Below the pieces are notes generated by a model. The model searched no databases. It was not told the DNA's origin and saw only the letters and a program-made list of their open reading frames with translations. Positions 26,690 to 38,738 of a stretch of 64,000 nt of DNA are shown in pieces. How positions within the stretch are numbered: the first letter of the stretch is position 1; each line of letters starts with the position of its first letter. A program made the position numbers and the translations under genes. Source of the stretch: Ooceraea biroi (Eukaryota; Arthropoda; Insecta; Hymenoptera; Formicidae); the NCBI RefSeq assembly GCF_003672135.1, contig NC_039518.1, positions 8,558,136 through 8,622,135 of the forward strand, in the 5' to 3' direction.

Positions 26690-27568
26690 GATTTACGCGC
26701 GATTATTGTCTCAACGTCTACTCGAACGGACGAATCTGTCGAGTAGTACGTACTTCCAGTACGTACGTTTAAGTTACTGTATGATTAAAGATTTATTTAA
26801 AGTGCTTAACACTGAAGAGTACGAGTTAGAAAGGATTTCTAATCGTAGCGAGAACAGCAAATTTATATTTTTCCAATTAATGCAAAAGGAATTGTAAAAG
26901 TTCTTATGAGATCATTTTGTAAGAACGTAATTTTTTCGTAATCGCAGAAAATTCGTTCAATACCAGAGGCATTATTGAAAAATGGATGAAGTACTACGTG
27001 CGGAGAGCACGTAACGCTCTTGACAGTTCTCTTTTCTCATTAATTATATTAATAATCTTTTTAGAACCAAGAAGAGATGGAACAGTGAACTGTTTTTTAT
27101 ACTTTTACCATTTAATAGAATATGCAACCTACTTTTATACACAAGGTCAAGAACTGATGGAAGAAGAACGAGCATATACCTGTTATATGCCCGTGAATGT
27201 ATCTCAGGATGTGTGTGCGTGTGCATAGATCTATACAAATCGCTAATATTGTACATAGCAAAGTGATGCGATTGCAAGAAGAGACTAACAGATCCTTCCA
27301 TTTGTTTAAGAGGGTATGATTGCGTTTGTTTAATTTCTACCGTAGGCTCGTTAATCTATCGTCAGTAATTCCATCGTCACTTTATCATGGAATACTGGTT
27401 TATATATATTTACACAGATTTTATATTTATTTCAATGTAATATACAATTATATTCGTTAATCTTGAGAGCTTTCATGAGATGATTGTCGATGTGTGTTCT
27501 AGCAATCTAAGAATAAGTTATTATAAGTTATTAAAGAAATATTCAGATAAAACGTGCAATTCTTTGTA
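26690..27568. other. 3' flank of SLC35B1-like gene, then AT-rich intergenic DNA
   Basis: This is presumed 3' UTR followed by AT-rich DNA up to the mariner. No other gene was seen. Confidence 0.6.
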
Positions 27569-28856
27569 TTGGGTTGTTCGGAAAGTTATTTCGTTTTTTC
27601 AAGGAAAAATGAAAGGCGGTTTTTTCATATTTAGAAAAAATTTTATTCAGTGATGTATTGGCCATTTTGTTCCACTATCTTTCGCCATCTTTCTGGCAAC
27701 TTTAAGATTCCACGCTCATAGAAGCCCTTCTCCTTATTGACAAAAAATTGAAGCAAGTGATTTTTGACGCCTTCATTTGAATCGAAGTTTACATTGTTCA
27801 AAGAATTTTGTAGAGACCGGAACAAATGGTAATCGGATGGTGCCAGATCAGGAGAGTATGGTGGGTGTGGTAGCACATCCCATCCAAGCTGTAAAAGCTT
27901 CTGGCGAGTGACCAAACTTGTGTGTGGTCTGGCATTGTCGTGATGGAATACGACACCTTTCCTATTCGCCAATTCTGGTCGCTTCTGCTTGATGGCAGCA
28001 TCAAATTCATCCAGCTGACGACAATACACTTTCGAATCAATCGTCTGGTTGCTTGGTAGTAGCTCGAAAAATACGATTCCCTTCCAATCCCACCATACAG
28101 AAAGCATCATCTTCTTTTGATGAATATCTGCCTTGGATGTCGATTGAGCAGGTTCATCTTGCCTGGACCATGATCGTTTTCGCTTAACATTGTTGTAAAC
28201 AATCAATTTTTCATCTCCAGTTATGATTCGCTTCAAAAATGGTTCATTTTCTTCACGTTTCAACGATGAATCGCAGATGGTAATGCGTCGAATCAAGTCA
28301 ATTTCCTTTAAATTGTGTGGAACCCAAATATCGAGCTTTGAAACGAATCCAAGGCGTTTCAAATAATCGTAAACGGTCGAATTCGATAAATTTAACTTTT
28401 CAGCAATTTCGCGTGTTGTTATGCGACGGTTTGCATCCACCAGAGCCTTTATTTTCTCGTCATCAGCTTTAATTGGCCGACCTGAACGTGGTGCATCTTT
28501 CAAATCGAAATTTCCAGTAAGAAATTTCGAAAACCAATTCTGACACTGACGTTCACTCAATACATCTTCTCCGTATACGGTACACAATTTTTTTCTCGCT
28601 TGCACTGCATTTTTACCCTTTCGGTAGTAAAAAAGCAAAATATTACGAAAATGCTCACTTTGATTTTCCATGTTTGATGTGATGCCAAACAAAAATTACT
28701 TGACAGATCGCAACACAATAAGATACTAAATGACGTCTGAAATGTCAGTTGTCAAAATATAAAACGAATTTGCCGCTTAGAGTAAGGTTAAGTATCGAGG
28801 AACGCGACTAACGACATCGCTTTGTGAAAAACGAAATTACTTTCCGAACAACCCAA
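27569..28856 (-). mobile_element. Mariner transposon, copy 2 (family A)
   Basis: This 1288-bp mariner has the same termini as the element at 1646-2933 (TTGGGTTGTTCGGAAAGT at both ends) and TA duplications at 27567-27568 and 28857-28858. It matches copy 1 along its whole length with few differences and no obvious indel, so both insertions are recent. It lies between the SLC35B1-like and protein kinase D genes. Confidence 0.97.
27643..28671 (-). CDS. Mariner transposase, uninterrupted frame (copy 2)
   Basis: An open frame of 342 residues runs from MENQSEHF at 28671. An alternative upstream in-frame methionine at 28692 adds seven residues. The N-terminal helix-turn-helix region, WVPHNL (about 116-121) and the DD34D catalytic triad (Asp153, Asp245, Asp280) are all present. 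One change stands out: the conserved tryptophan after TGDEK is leucine here (residue 156), while copy 1 and the family B element keep tryptophan. The frame is intact, but activity is uncertain because of that substitution. Confidence 0.95.
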   Translation of the reverse strand: MENQSEHFRNILLFYYRKGKNAVQARKKLCTVYGEDVLSERQCQNWFSKFLTGNFDLKDAPRSGRPIKADDEKIKALVDANRRITTREIAEKLNLSNSTVYDYLKRLGFVSKLDIWVPHNLKEIDLIRRITICDSSLKREENEPFLKRIITGDEKLIVYNNVKRKRSWSRQDEPAQSTSKADIHQKKMMLSVWWDWKGIVFFELLPSNQTIDSKVYCRQLDEFDAAIKQKRPELANRKGVVFHHDNARPHTSLVTRQKLLQLGWDVLPHPPYSPDLAPSDYHLFRSLQNSLNNVNFDSNEGVKNHLLQFFVNKEKGFYERGILKLPERWRKIVEQNGQYITE

Positions 28857-30166
28857 TAGATACGTCGCCTAATTTATACCACCGTATAAATAAGTGCGCG
28901 CGACAAACTCGACAGCGTCGATAATCTCGATGCAACGAGGAGGTTAAGAAATGCAGCAGTAATACAAATAATTCTGATACATTCACGCGCGCGAAGTAAA
29001 GAAAACAATCACATATAAAAACTAAAACTCTGTAAAAAACATTACAAATATTTGGTGATGAAAACTGGAGGAGAGCCCATTTCGAAAAAGGATGCGGAAA
29101 GTGCAAGTGCACGGAGCAGACCTTAAACTTGAGCGTCGCGATAATCGCGCGCGTCGAGTCGATTCGATACGAGCGAGACTCGCGAGCACTCGCAGTCGCG
29201 GTACAGTGCGGGCTCGCGCGGGGGGGTGTACGGCCGCCCAGATAACTGGCTGGCGCACCGAGCACGAGATTTGCGTCAGGGTGGGTCGGTCACCTGGAGA
29301 TAACTGTAAAATGTCATCGGCGAATGTGTGTCAGGCATGGACTTGACGGTGACACCGCTGGCTGGCTGGCTCGCGACCGTTCTGTCAATTATGCCGCCGC
29401 GATCCTGAACGTGGAGGAAGAGCGCAGCAGCCGCAGCGTCGCACATCCGAGTACGAGCTCGCCCGGGACACACGAGGAAGTACGTAAAGCCCACGACGCG
29501 AGAACGCCCGAATCATTCGGGAATCGGGAGAGTCGTCGATGCTCGGCGCACTTCACGCCGCTCCTCTCGCGGCGCCGAACTAGGGAGCGAGGGGCTCGTC
29601 CTCGCATTTTTTCTCGCTGGAATCTAATCGCGCGGCGCGCCGATTATACGTGTGTAGGTCGATTACGACATTCCAGTGCGCGGCTGCGGATAAGCCGCGC
29701 GCTATCGAGGATATTCTTGGCCCGTGGGAGATTATGGATCGCGCACCTTCCACGGATTGTCGCGCGCTTCGCCGGCCTGTCAGTCGGCGGCGGTGGTTCT
29801 CTGAGAGGCGAACAATTCTCTTGGCAGGAAATCGGGAGGAACGAGTGGTTCCGTCCTGTTGACAGCTTCGCGGAGAATTCTTCGCCACTTTGACGGAATA
29901 ATCTTAGAGTAATCTCATGTGGAGCGGTAGACGATGATACAAATGCGTATCTTTATGGATTACTGTCAATACTACATAGTATATACATCCGTTGGACGTT
30001 AAGATATTTTTCTTGAAATACTATTTTACTTCTGAAGACACGACGTTTAAGTAAGAAAAGAACTAAATTGTTAATTTTAGTACTTTAGTCAAATTCCGTG
30101 ATGCATATTTCTTGATTCTATGTATATCTGTATATATATATTGCAGGGAAAAAATCACAAGGCATA
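28857..30166. promoter_or_regulatory. CpG-rich upstream region of protein kinase D
   Basis: From about 29.1 to 29.85 kb the sequence is strongly GC- and CpG-rich, unlike its AT-rich surroundings, and is open on both strands in several frames without any recognisable protein. This fits a promoter and untranslated first exon of the protein kinase D gene, whose first coding exon begins at 30167. The exact start and 5' exon boundaries could not be fixed. Confidence 0.5.
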
Positions 30167-33100
30167 ATGGAGGGGACCGAAGTCACGTTTTTATTCCAGT
30201 TCGGTCTGACGCGTGACACGGTTACGATTGATAGTAGCACGCTTACTCTTAAGGTTCTGAAAGATCTCGCCTGCGATTTCATAAACACCAAGTGCCCGGA
30301 GCACGGCTTAAATCATCTGTTCGAGAGATTAATTTTGTTCAAGCACGACTACAATTCTACGAACGTTTTACAGCTCATTACAAACACTACGGAAGTGGTT
30401 GACGAGACCCTAGTGGAAATCGTGTTGACTGGTGAGCAACGTTTATTTTGCACACTTCATTTATCCGCACACGCGTTATGGGGTTCGTCTAATCATAAAA
30501 AATTGTTTCCGATATTTTAGCACAAGTGCCAAGTGAATACATTCCCATTCGCCCTCATGCTTTAACGGTACATTCCTACAAAGTCCCAACATTTTGCGAC
30601 TTTTGCGGCGAAATGTTGTTTGGACTTGTTCGACAAGGTCTCAAATGCGAAGGTAAATTATAAGCAAAACGTATCGCCGTTTACATCAAGTTTATTATTT
30701 AATTTTCTAATTTCCGCGTAGCTGTAAATTCTGATTTCTACGTAAACTTTTAGATTGTGGTATGAATTATCATAAGAGATGCGTCATCAAAGTGCCGAAC
30801 AACTGTTCGCAAGATGCGGGCCAGAGGCGGCGCAGTTCGGCTATGCTGAACGTACCGAGATCACCGAGTCAGGGTTCCACTAGCAGCCTGACGAGTATCA
30901 CCGACGATAATCACAGTTCAAATAGCACACCTAACACGAGCCAAAATAATAGTAGTACATTGGTATGAGCTAACGTACATTATTATTTGATTTTTATTTC
31001 ATGTACCTCTGGAGTTACTGAATAAACGCTTGATTGACATTTTTCTCATTTCTTTTTATTTACAAAAAAATTTCTTTGCACGCATGAGTAAATATGCTGT
31101 CTTGTAGGTGATACCGAGTATAATGGCACCGAAACAGTCCTCTTCGCCGTCGCTAGGAGGACGGCCTGTTTGGGTCGAGCGTGAGCTCGCGACGCGAATT
31201 AAAATCCCGCACACATTCGTAGTACACACGTATACACGTCCGACCGTATGTGGACACTGTAAAAAATTGCTAAAGGGTATATTTAAGCAAGGCCTACAAT
31301 GTAAAGATTGTCAATACAATACGCACAAAAAGTGTATGGAGAAAATACCAAAAGACTGCACCGGGGAAAATCTGCGAGACAATATAGGTAGAGTGATGAA
31401 CGTCAAGGATGCATGCGGTATATAGCATCTTCTATATGCGGATCTAACGGATGAAAACTACTTGCGCAGGTGAATATACGGACAGCGGTGTTGGTAGCGA
31501 AGCCGAAGCCAAATGTGATATTAGGAATGAAGAAGGTGACGCTGATAGTGACATGGAATCGTCGCCTCCGCCTCAGGAAACGTCGGACGCAAACGACGAG
31601 AACAAGATGCCCGATGACTATACAGTGAGTCGTCCCATCCGATTTGTTTTTTTTTCATTATTAAAATGATAATTGGTTTTCGAAAAATCTACCTTGTGAT
31701 CCTATACTCGTTGCAGGACCATGTTCAAAGAGACGATGACATTACTTACGACGAAAATTCAAAGTCACGACCGTCAAGGTAAATCTCCACTGTACTATGT
31801 ACTATTTAGTACACGTCCTATAATATTTTCTACATGTGGCTCTTTCTTTTTAATTAAAAACAGCTGTAGTTCTACGCCGAGCAACAACATTCCATTAATG
31901 CGGATAGTACAAAGCGTGAAGCATACAAAAAGACGCGGCTCCAAAATATTAAAAGAAGGCTGGATGGTGCACTTTACAAATCGCGATCCAATCGTGAGTG
32001 AAAGTGTCGCGACAGTTGTCTGTTTTCTCACTCATCTTCGTCTTCTGTATTACATGGCCGCGTTATTAATTAATTAATTAATTAATTACGTGATCTTTTC
32101 AGAGAAAGAAACACTATTGGCGACTCGACACGAAATCCATAACGCTATTCCAGAGCGAAAATGGCTCGAAATATTACAAGGAGATACCATTGGCTGAGAT
32201 CTCGGCAATCGAGACCGCGAAAGCGCCTCGTTCATGTATGTGAACTCAGACCGTTCCCGTTTCAGGCGTATTTCCACCACTTTTTTCCAGATTCTCACTT
32301 GTTAAACACCAAGAGCTTTCCTCAGTTGAATTTTTTTCACATTTGCCCATCTTATATTGTAGATATAATGCATTGCTTTGAGCTGAAAACTGCCAATGTC
32401 GATTACTATGTTGGGGAAGACCCATTATACGGACAGAATTGCAGTCAAGTCTCTCCTCCCGAGAGTGGTATCGGAGCTCACGTAGCTAGATCGTGGGAGA
32501 CTACTATTAGACAAGCACTTATGCCTGTAACTGTGTCGACTAGTATGTACATTTGATTTGCCATCATGACGTTCGAACTGATAGTGCAAGATCTTTCACG
32601 CCTTCCTTTCGTTACTTTACATTTTTTATTCTTTATATCACTTATTAATTGCTTGCACCGACCATCAAGCCGTTGCGTCATCTCTAGACGATGAACTGAG
32701 GAAATTATATATATCTACGCGTTACAGATCAAGAGGAGTCCACCGAGCCCGAGGAGAACGTCACCGACATGTCGCAACTGTATCAGATCTTCCCGGATGA
32801 AGTTCTGGGCTCCGGGCAGTTCGGCATAGTGTACGGAGGTGTTCATCGCAAAAGCGGCCGCGCGGTCGCCATAAAGGTCATCGACAAACTGCGTTTCCCC
32901 ACGAAGCAGGAGGCCCAGCTGAAGAACGAGGTGGCCATCCTGCAAAACCTGTCGCACAGCGGCGTGGTAAATCTCGAGCGTATGTTCGAGACGCCCGAAC
33001 GGATATTCGTGGTGATGGAGAAGCTGAAGGGCGACATGCTGGAGATGATCCTGAGCTCGGAGAGGGGACGGCTCAGCGAGCGGATTACCAAGTTCCTCAT

Positions 33101-33868
33101 TACGCAGATCCTGGTCGCGCTGAAGCACCTCCACAGCAAGAACATCGTGCACTGCGATCTGAAGCCGGAGAACGTGCTGCTCAGCAGCGACACCGATTTC
33201 ACGCAGGTGAAACTGTGCGACTTCGGGTTCGCGCGGATAATCGGGGAGAAGAGCTTTCGCCGGAGCGTCGTCGGCACGCCGGCGTACCTGGCGCCGGAAG
33301 TGCTGCGTAACAAAGGCTACAATCGTTCGTTAGACATGTGGAGCGTCGGCGTAATTATCTACGTGTCATTAAGCGGCACGTTCCCGTTCAACGAGGAGGA
33401 GGATATCAATGAACAGATCCAGAACGCTGCCTTCATGTACCCGCCGACTCCGTGGAAGGAAATCTCGAGTGACGGTGATTAGAATTTGCTTCCTACGTCT
33501 TTCGACGATTTGTTTTCTTCGATCTCATGTTCTTTTTTAACGTTATAAATTAATATAATGCTCATTGTGCTCTCCGCCTTTCAGCTATCGATTTGATCAA
33601 TAATCTTCTGCAAGTCAAGCAGAGGAAAAGATACACGGTGGACAAGAGCTTGCAACATGTGTGGTTACAGGTGAGTGCACTTGACGGAAGTGTTTTTCTC
33701 ACACGTTACGTTCAGCCGTCTAGATTGTTACTGAAAGGTCTTTCCCTTCCTCAGGATTATCAGACGTGGTGCGATTTGAGGAAATTGGAGCAGAAAGTGG
33801 GCTATCGTTACTTGACTCACGAGAGCGACGACGCACGTTGGATGGCGTACAGTAATCAGGAAACATGA
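30167..33868 (+). CDS. PKD: Serine/threonine protein kinase D
   Basis: Twelve exons join in phase: 30167-30431, 30521-30652, 30754-30962, 31108-31387, 31470-31624, 31717-31778, 31864-31993, 32103-32235, 32363-32542, 32728-33474, 33585-33670 and 33755-33868. They give about 830 residues. PKD is a diacylglycerol-responsive kinase acting at the Golgi and plasma membrane downstream of PKC. Domains in order: N-terminal ubiquitin-like region (1-90), C1a zinc finger (about 101-150), C1b (about 236-286), PH domain (about 397-512, KEGWMVHF to the SWETTIRQALMP block) and kinase (about 536-795). Visible kinase motifs are GSGQFGIVYGG, VAIK (Lys565), HCDLKPEN (Asp659), DFGFAR (Asp680) and the activation loop KSFRRSVVGTPAYLAPE with the two phospho-serines (691, 695). 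Exon 4 has two possible in-frame donors. Confidence 0.97.
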
Positions 33869-36800
33869 CAGAACTGTCCGCCGGTTCTGAACATCGAAGC
33901 GTTACCGACACCCCTGTCAATACACAAGGGCTGGGCTCGATGTGCTCGAGCCACCCTGCGGCGGTTTATTCGTGCCTGACTCCGTAAAAGTACGTGAAAA
34001 CTAGTACAACCTTTGTCTTTCGGGCGATATCCCGGCGATATATCGTTTCTCGTACTTAAGCGCGAAATCGAGTTCGCATTTCGAACTACATATTGCTGTT
34101 TCTGCTGAAACGCTTCATTCACAAGGTTGTTATATCGCTATTTACGGCGCGAGACGCGACAGCGTCCCTTGATACTTAATGTTCGACTAGCTTCCATAAC
34201 GTTAACATTCCCAGGAGGATCTAGCACAAAAGAATCTTCGTACGAGATATATTATACGTAGCGATAAGTGGGTAAGCAGAGAAAAAAGAACGCTTTACAG
34301 ACGCAGTATCTGTTGTTGACGAAATATTAATAGACCAATAGCAAGTGCTACGTTGGTTTGGTAGATGTATGCCAAATTCTCTACTTTAAGTATCTCTGTT
34401 GCATATACATATCTTATTTCTAGAGGTTGTCCTGCGCAAGCTATTTAAATTACGTTGCAACAACGTAAACATTTTTATTATTTAATTCTATATTGATGTT
34501 ATTTGATAGAGCATTTTAAATAACGTTTTCCAAATCGTGATCATTGATCTTCTTATTGCTCTTTTTGGGGCGCTTCTTGTTCTGATCTTTCCATTTCTCA
34601 ATATGCGAATACGCATAAATAGATTTTCTGTATATACTTTATCGATAAAGTTTATTCACATATTAGTGCTTTTTAGCAGCTTCAAAAAAGTTGATTCCAT
34701 TAATCGTGTTATTGATGTACTATATATTTTATTGATTTAATGTGCTTTTTGATGTATAGTAATAGTTTTAAATTTATTCTTACGCACTAATATATAGCTT
34801 ATAGCTTGCAATTTTTAATATTCTATGATATTAAGTAAGCGTTATACGTATCAGTGAGTTTAGCTGAAAATTTTATTTTGATTTATAACAAGTTGATAGT
34901 GAATGTAGCTGACCTATGCATAGAACTTTATTGTATTAATTTATTTTAATTTTGCATATGCAAATATATATTGCATATATATATAATACATATTTTGCAT
35001 ATGCAAAATTAAAATAAATTAATACATATATATATATATATATATTTATTCCAAATTAATATATTACTCAGCGATTTGAAATTGGTATATTGATGTAACC
35101 GATTATTATTAATTTGGAATTATAAGTCATACAAGGACGAATCTGCAAAAGAAAAAGATCTAATTCTGAATCTCAATTAGGTATTCTTAAATGTTCTATG
35201 TATAGATACAGATATAATCGCTAAATGTTGAGACGTACAACGTGCTTTAGCACGTGCAGAATATTATATACATAATTGATATTAATCGGATAACTTACGT
35301 TGCGATATGATTGAAAAATTTTTGTATTCTTTTACATTTTTGAGATTTTTTTTAAATATCTTTTATTGCTAATTATTTTACGTTTATAGATTATTTATGT
35401 TTGTAGATAAAAAGTACGCGCAAATCAATTTTACATGATATGCTGACGTGTATCATGTAATATAACTTTGATTTCTGTGCAATCAAATCGACTTCAGTGA
35501 AAATTATGCAGCATTGAGAATCTTTGTCTGCGGAATATGTACTTTAACGCGGTTTAGTCTCTAATTTTTCTCGAAAGTTTATTCAAGCAATGGGACTAAA
35601 ATTTCTTCTGGAGAAATATCAATCGTGAAACAACATTCATCAATTTTTCTCGAGTAGTTAGGTATATATAATCACAAATTGATATTATTAAAAACATGGC
35701 CTATCTCCATTATCTCCAACAACACATTACGATTAGTAGTGTAGAAAGCCATTTCATTTTATATATGATGTGACGCAGCAATGCGATTTTTACATTCCTT
35801 AAAAAAGGGCAGTAAACATACATACATATATCCACTGAGATATTATGATACAAGAAGACGGTAAAGAGGTGCCAACGCCTCTTTTGTAACATAAGAGATA
35901 TAACTAGGCGTTAACAGGCATTAATTGTTATATTTTATAACAACTTTTCAAAGTTTATCATAATCTTATCGGTAGAATTTCGTAGATCAATGTCTATGCG
36001 CATATTACACTTATATATTGTACTTAAGAATCTTATTACGCTATACAAATGTAATCTCTAAGTCAACGTGCGCGATCAACATCCTGCTCACGGGAGTGCA
36101 TTCACAAATACTCAGCGACGCATTTAAACAATTTTTCTCCCACGTACAAAAAGAGAACGTTAATATAGATAGAAACGAATGCTGTTATCTCGTAATTTCT
36201 TATACTTATATCATGCTAATCTCATCATGCTTTTACGCGTTCGTGATTCTATTATGTCGTACGTATAAGCATGTCCACATAATACTTGGCGTTTAAATTA
36301 ACTCGCGTAATTGTGCACACCAACTCGACTTGTACTCGGTCTCTAAACTGGACCTACGACCACTTTACAAGCACCAAGCGGAGTTGCTGCTTTTCCAGCA
36401 ACGAAACTGTTACTCATTCCGATATCAAAACACCACGTTACCATAAAATGCAAGGATTTAAACGATGCGGATTTACCGGCTATCAAGTACTTGTGCCAGC
36501 TGGAAGTTCCGATTTATACATGTTATTCCCTTTCCACGTGGAATAAATAGAAGTATCAGCGACTAGTGCGACTAGATCTATAAGCGCGTTCCTCCTTATT
36601 AACGCTACATTACAAAGAAGCGGGACTATAATAAAGAGAACAGCGAGAATACTGTGCGGCGCTCATCTTCCGAATTCGCAAGTTTTATAAGAATGATCTT
36701 TCCGTAGGAGAGCTATGTAATTGTCCAAGAGAAACAAAATAAATAATGATTCGTTTAACAAACCGCCTCCATCTCTCTCTCGAAAGAGAAATCTTCCCTT

Positions 36801-37163
36801 TGGGAAAGTTGCGTCTCATCCGGCATTATACTGTCACGACGTATCAGCTGTACAGGGCAAACAATTTTTCCTCTGGCAATTGTTCCCGATACATTAGCCT
36901 CATCGGCCGTTTCGTTCTCTTTAATCCTAACAGAACATCTCTGCTGGAAATAATAGTGTCCCCTCGCGCGTGTCCTCCGTGTCAGCGTGCCCATTGTCAG
37001 TTCCCGAATTACGGACGCACAGTAGGTGCCAGGAAAGTCCGATACATGTTACCCGATTAGAAACGACACTGCTGGCGTTAAGCGTAAAGCATGTTCTTGC
37101 GGCACGGTATAAAGAGTAGTGTACAGTATAAAAAATTTACATTGTAAATAGCATTGCTCAGAT
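33869..37163. other. 3' flank of PKD and AT-rich intergenic DNA
   Basis: No coding exon was recognised. The region is AT-rich and includes presumed PKD 3' UTR, a near-perfect palindrome at 34933-35025 and TA repeats around 35.03 kb. Small open frames at 36.0-37.0 kb match nothing I know. Confidence 0.6.
34933..35025. repeat. Cruciform-forming palindrome
   Basis: The arms GTATTAATTTATTTTAATTT and its reverse complement extend inward through TGCATATGCAAATA, giving about 34 complementary bases per side around a TA-rich centre. Each arm also contains the self-complementary block TTTGCATATGCAAA. It could be the tips of a small AT-rich MITE or a recombination-prone palindrome. Confidence 0.85.
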
Positions 37164-38517
37164 ATGCTGGCGCGCGGTGCGTTTTGCGCTTTGTGTCCCG
37201 CGATACTTTTCCTGAACGTTAATGTGGCGGAATGGGTGGAGATGCCACAATTCTCGGACGAAAACAAAATTTACAGGTAAGCTGGCGCGTCGTATCACGT
37301 TGGATTATTTTAATTAACAACGCTTGGACATCTTCAGGATATCCCCTACGCAGCAGTTTGTCAAGCTTCGGCCGAGTGACACGACTAACGTTTACTCTGC
37401 GGATGATCAGCGGAACGGCAGCCAAACTTATCACCGCGTTGCAACTTATACGAGGAACGAAAAGAGAAAGGAAATCGAAAAGATAAATTATGCCCCAGTA
37501 TCGACGACGCCGTCAACAAGTTTCTTTCGCGACGAGATTGCCGACGGTTTCGTGGAAATCGGCAAAAATCGCACTGCAACGAATGGCATCGCAATCGAGG
37601 TAACAGGATCTATATATTTGAGGCATGAGTTATCGCAGTTGCAAATTTAATAAATAAAAATCCGTGTACACGTGCAAATAAAATAATACACATTTTCTCA
37701 GATAGATATGTAACAATAATGTTTTCACACGATTTATACTATTCAATTATTTATATATTACTCAATTGATATTATGTTATTCAGGACAAGCTAAATAATA
37801 GATCAACAAAAAATACAAGTGACATACTCGCAACTCAGTCACCGTCAGCCACGCACGAGCAAGAGACGCTGCAGGACACGTACTACAATCACACCCTGAA
37901 GCAGGACGATACCATGTTTCAATACTTGCCGATCGACATACTTAAAAGCGTCCACCGCACTCTGCAATCGCAGCCGGTGTCGTTCGAAGGAAAGCTACAC
38001 TTTCTTAAAATGTTTGAGAAGACGCTGATGACAGAGATAGGTAAAGTCCATTCACGCGCGCTCTTTACATTATCGAGATGATACTGAGAGCTCTCGCTCC
38101 TGTTCATCGACAGAGTCTCGCCTCGCCAGGACCATGACGCCCGATCGGAAAACAAGAGGCGCGGATTATTACGGGCACGACGACCACGACCATTCCGTAG
38201 GATTTCCCTCGATAGAAGGCGCCCTGATGGCTATATCGTTCCTCACGTTCGCAGTTTATCTCGTACGACTAGTTATGGTAAGAAATATTCCATACGTGAT
38301 ACTGTTTTCATGACGACTAGGATTATTATCAATGTAAGTCCACCCTCCTTTTACTTCCCACACCTTTCTGCAGCTCCTGTTCCGGAATATGAACAACCCG
38401 ATGCCTACTACGACCGCTGCTACGGTGTTCCTCGGCAAGAGGAAAAGGTCCGCCGATCTGAACGACGATGCCGCTAGAATACTCAGTAATATAAATAACT
38501 TTGATTCTGACTTTTGA
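37164..38517 (+). CDS. Uncharacterised secretory/single-pass membrane protein
   Basis: I assembled five exons from splice sites and phase: 37164-37276, 37338-37599, 37785-38040, 38114-38277 and 38374-38517. They give 312 residues with no internal stop. The N-terminus MLARGAFCALCPAILFLNVN looks like a signal peptide. The middle is polar, with several N-glycosylation sequons (NRT, NRS, NHT). The region from about 172 to 215 (YLPIDILKSVHRTLQSQP, then LHFLKMFEKTL) looks amphipathic and ordered. A hydrophobic span at about 244-269 (EGALMAISFLTFAVYLVRLV) is probably a membrane segment, and a basic KRKRS follows. No known domain was recognised. It is tail to tail with GNPAT, 221 bp between stop codons. 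All four introns have good GT/AG sites, so the gene is likely real. Confidence 0.8.
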
Positions 38518-38738
38518 ATACGTTATCTTCTCACCGCGATTTCTCTTCTCGCGATTTTTTTCCACTTTACCCGTATATAAATTACGATGCGAAAAAATGG
38601 AATGTACACATTAACGACACACGACGCACGCGTCATACCTTAAAGTAGAAATTAACTATTGCTATTAATTAGTGCTATTATTACCATCACTAGAACCAGC
38701 GCGCATCCAACCATCCACCGTTTCGTGATAAACAGCCG

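Noticed and set aside
26907..26921. TGAGATCATTTTG, matching the first 13 bases of the bantam microRNA.
   Set aside because: The match stops after 13 bases and the local hairpin stem is only about 7 bp, so it is not a bantam precursor.
29092..29893. Long overlapping open frames on both strands upstream of PKD.
   Set aside because: They arise from high CpG and low stop-codon frequency; no frame resembles a known protein.
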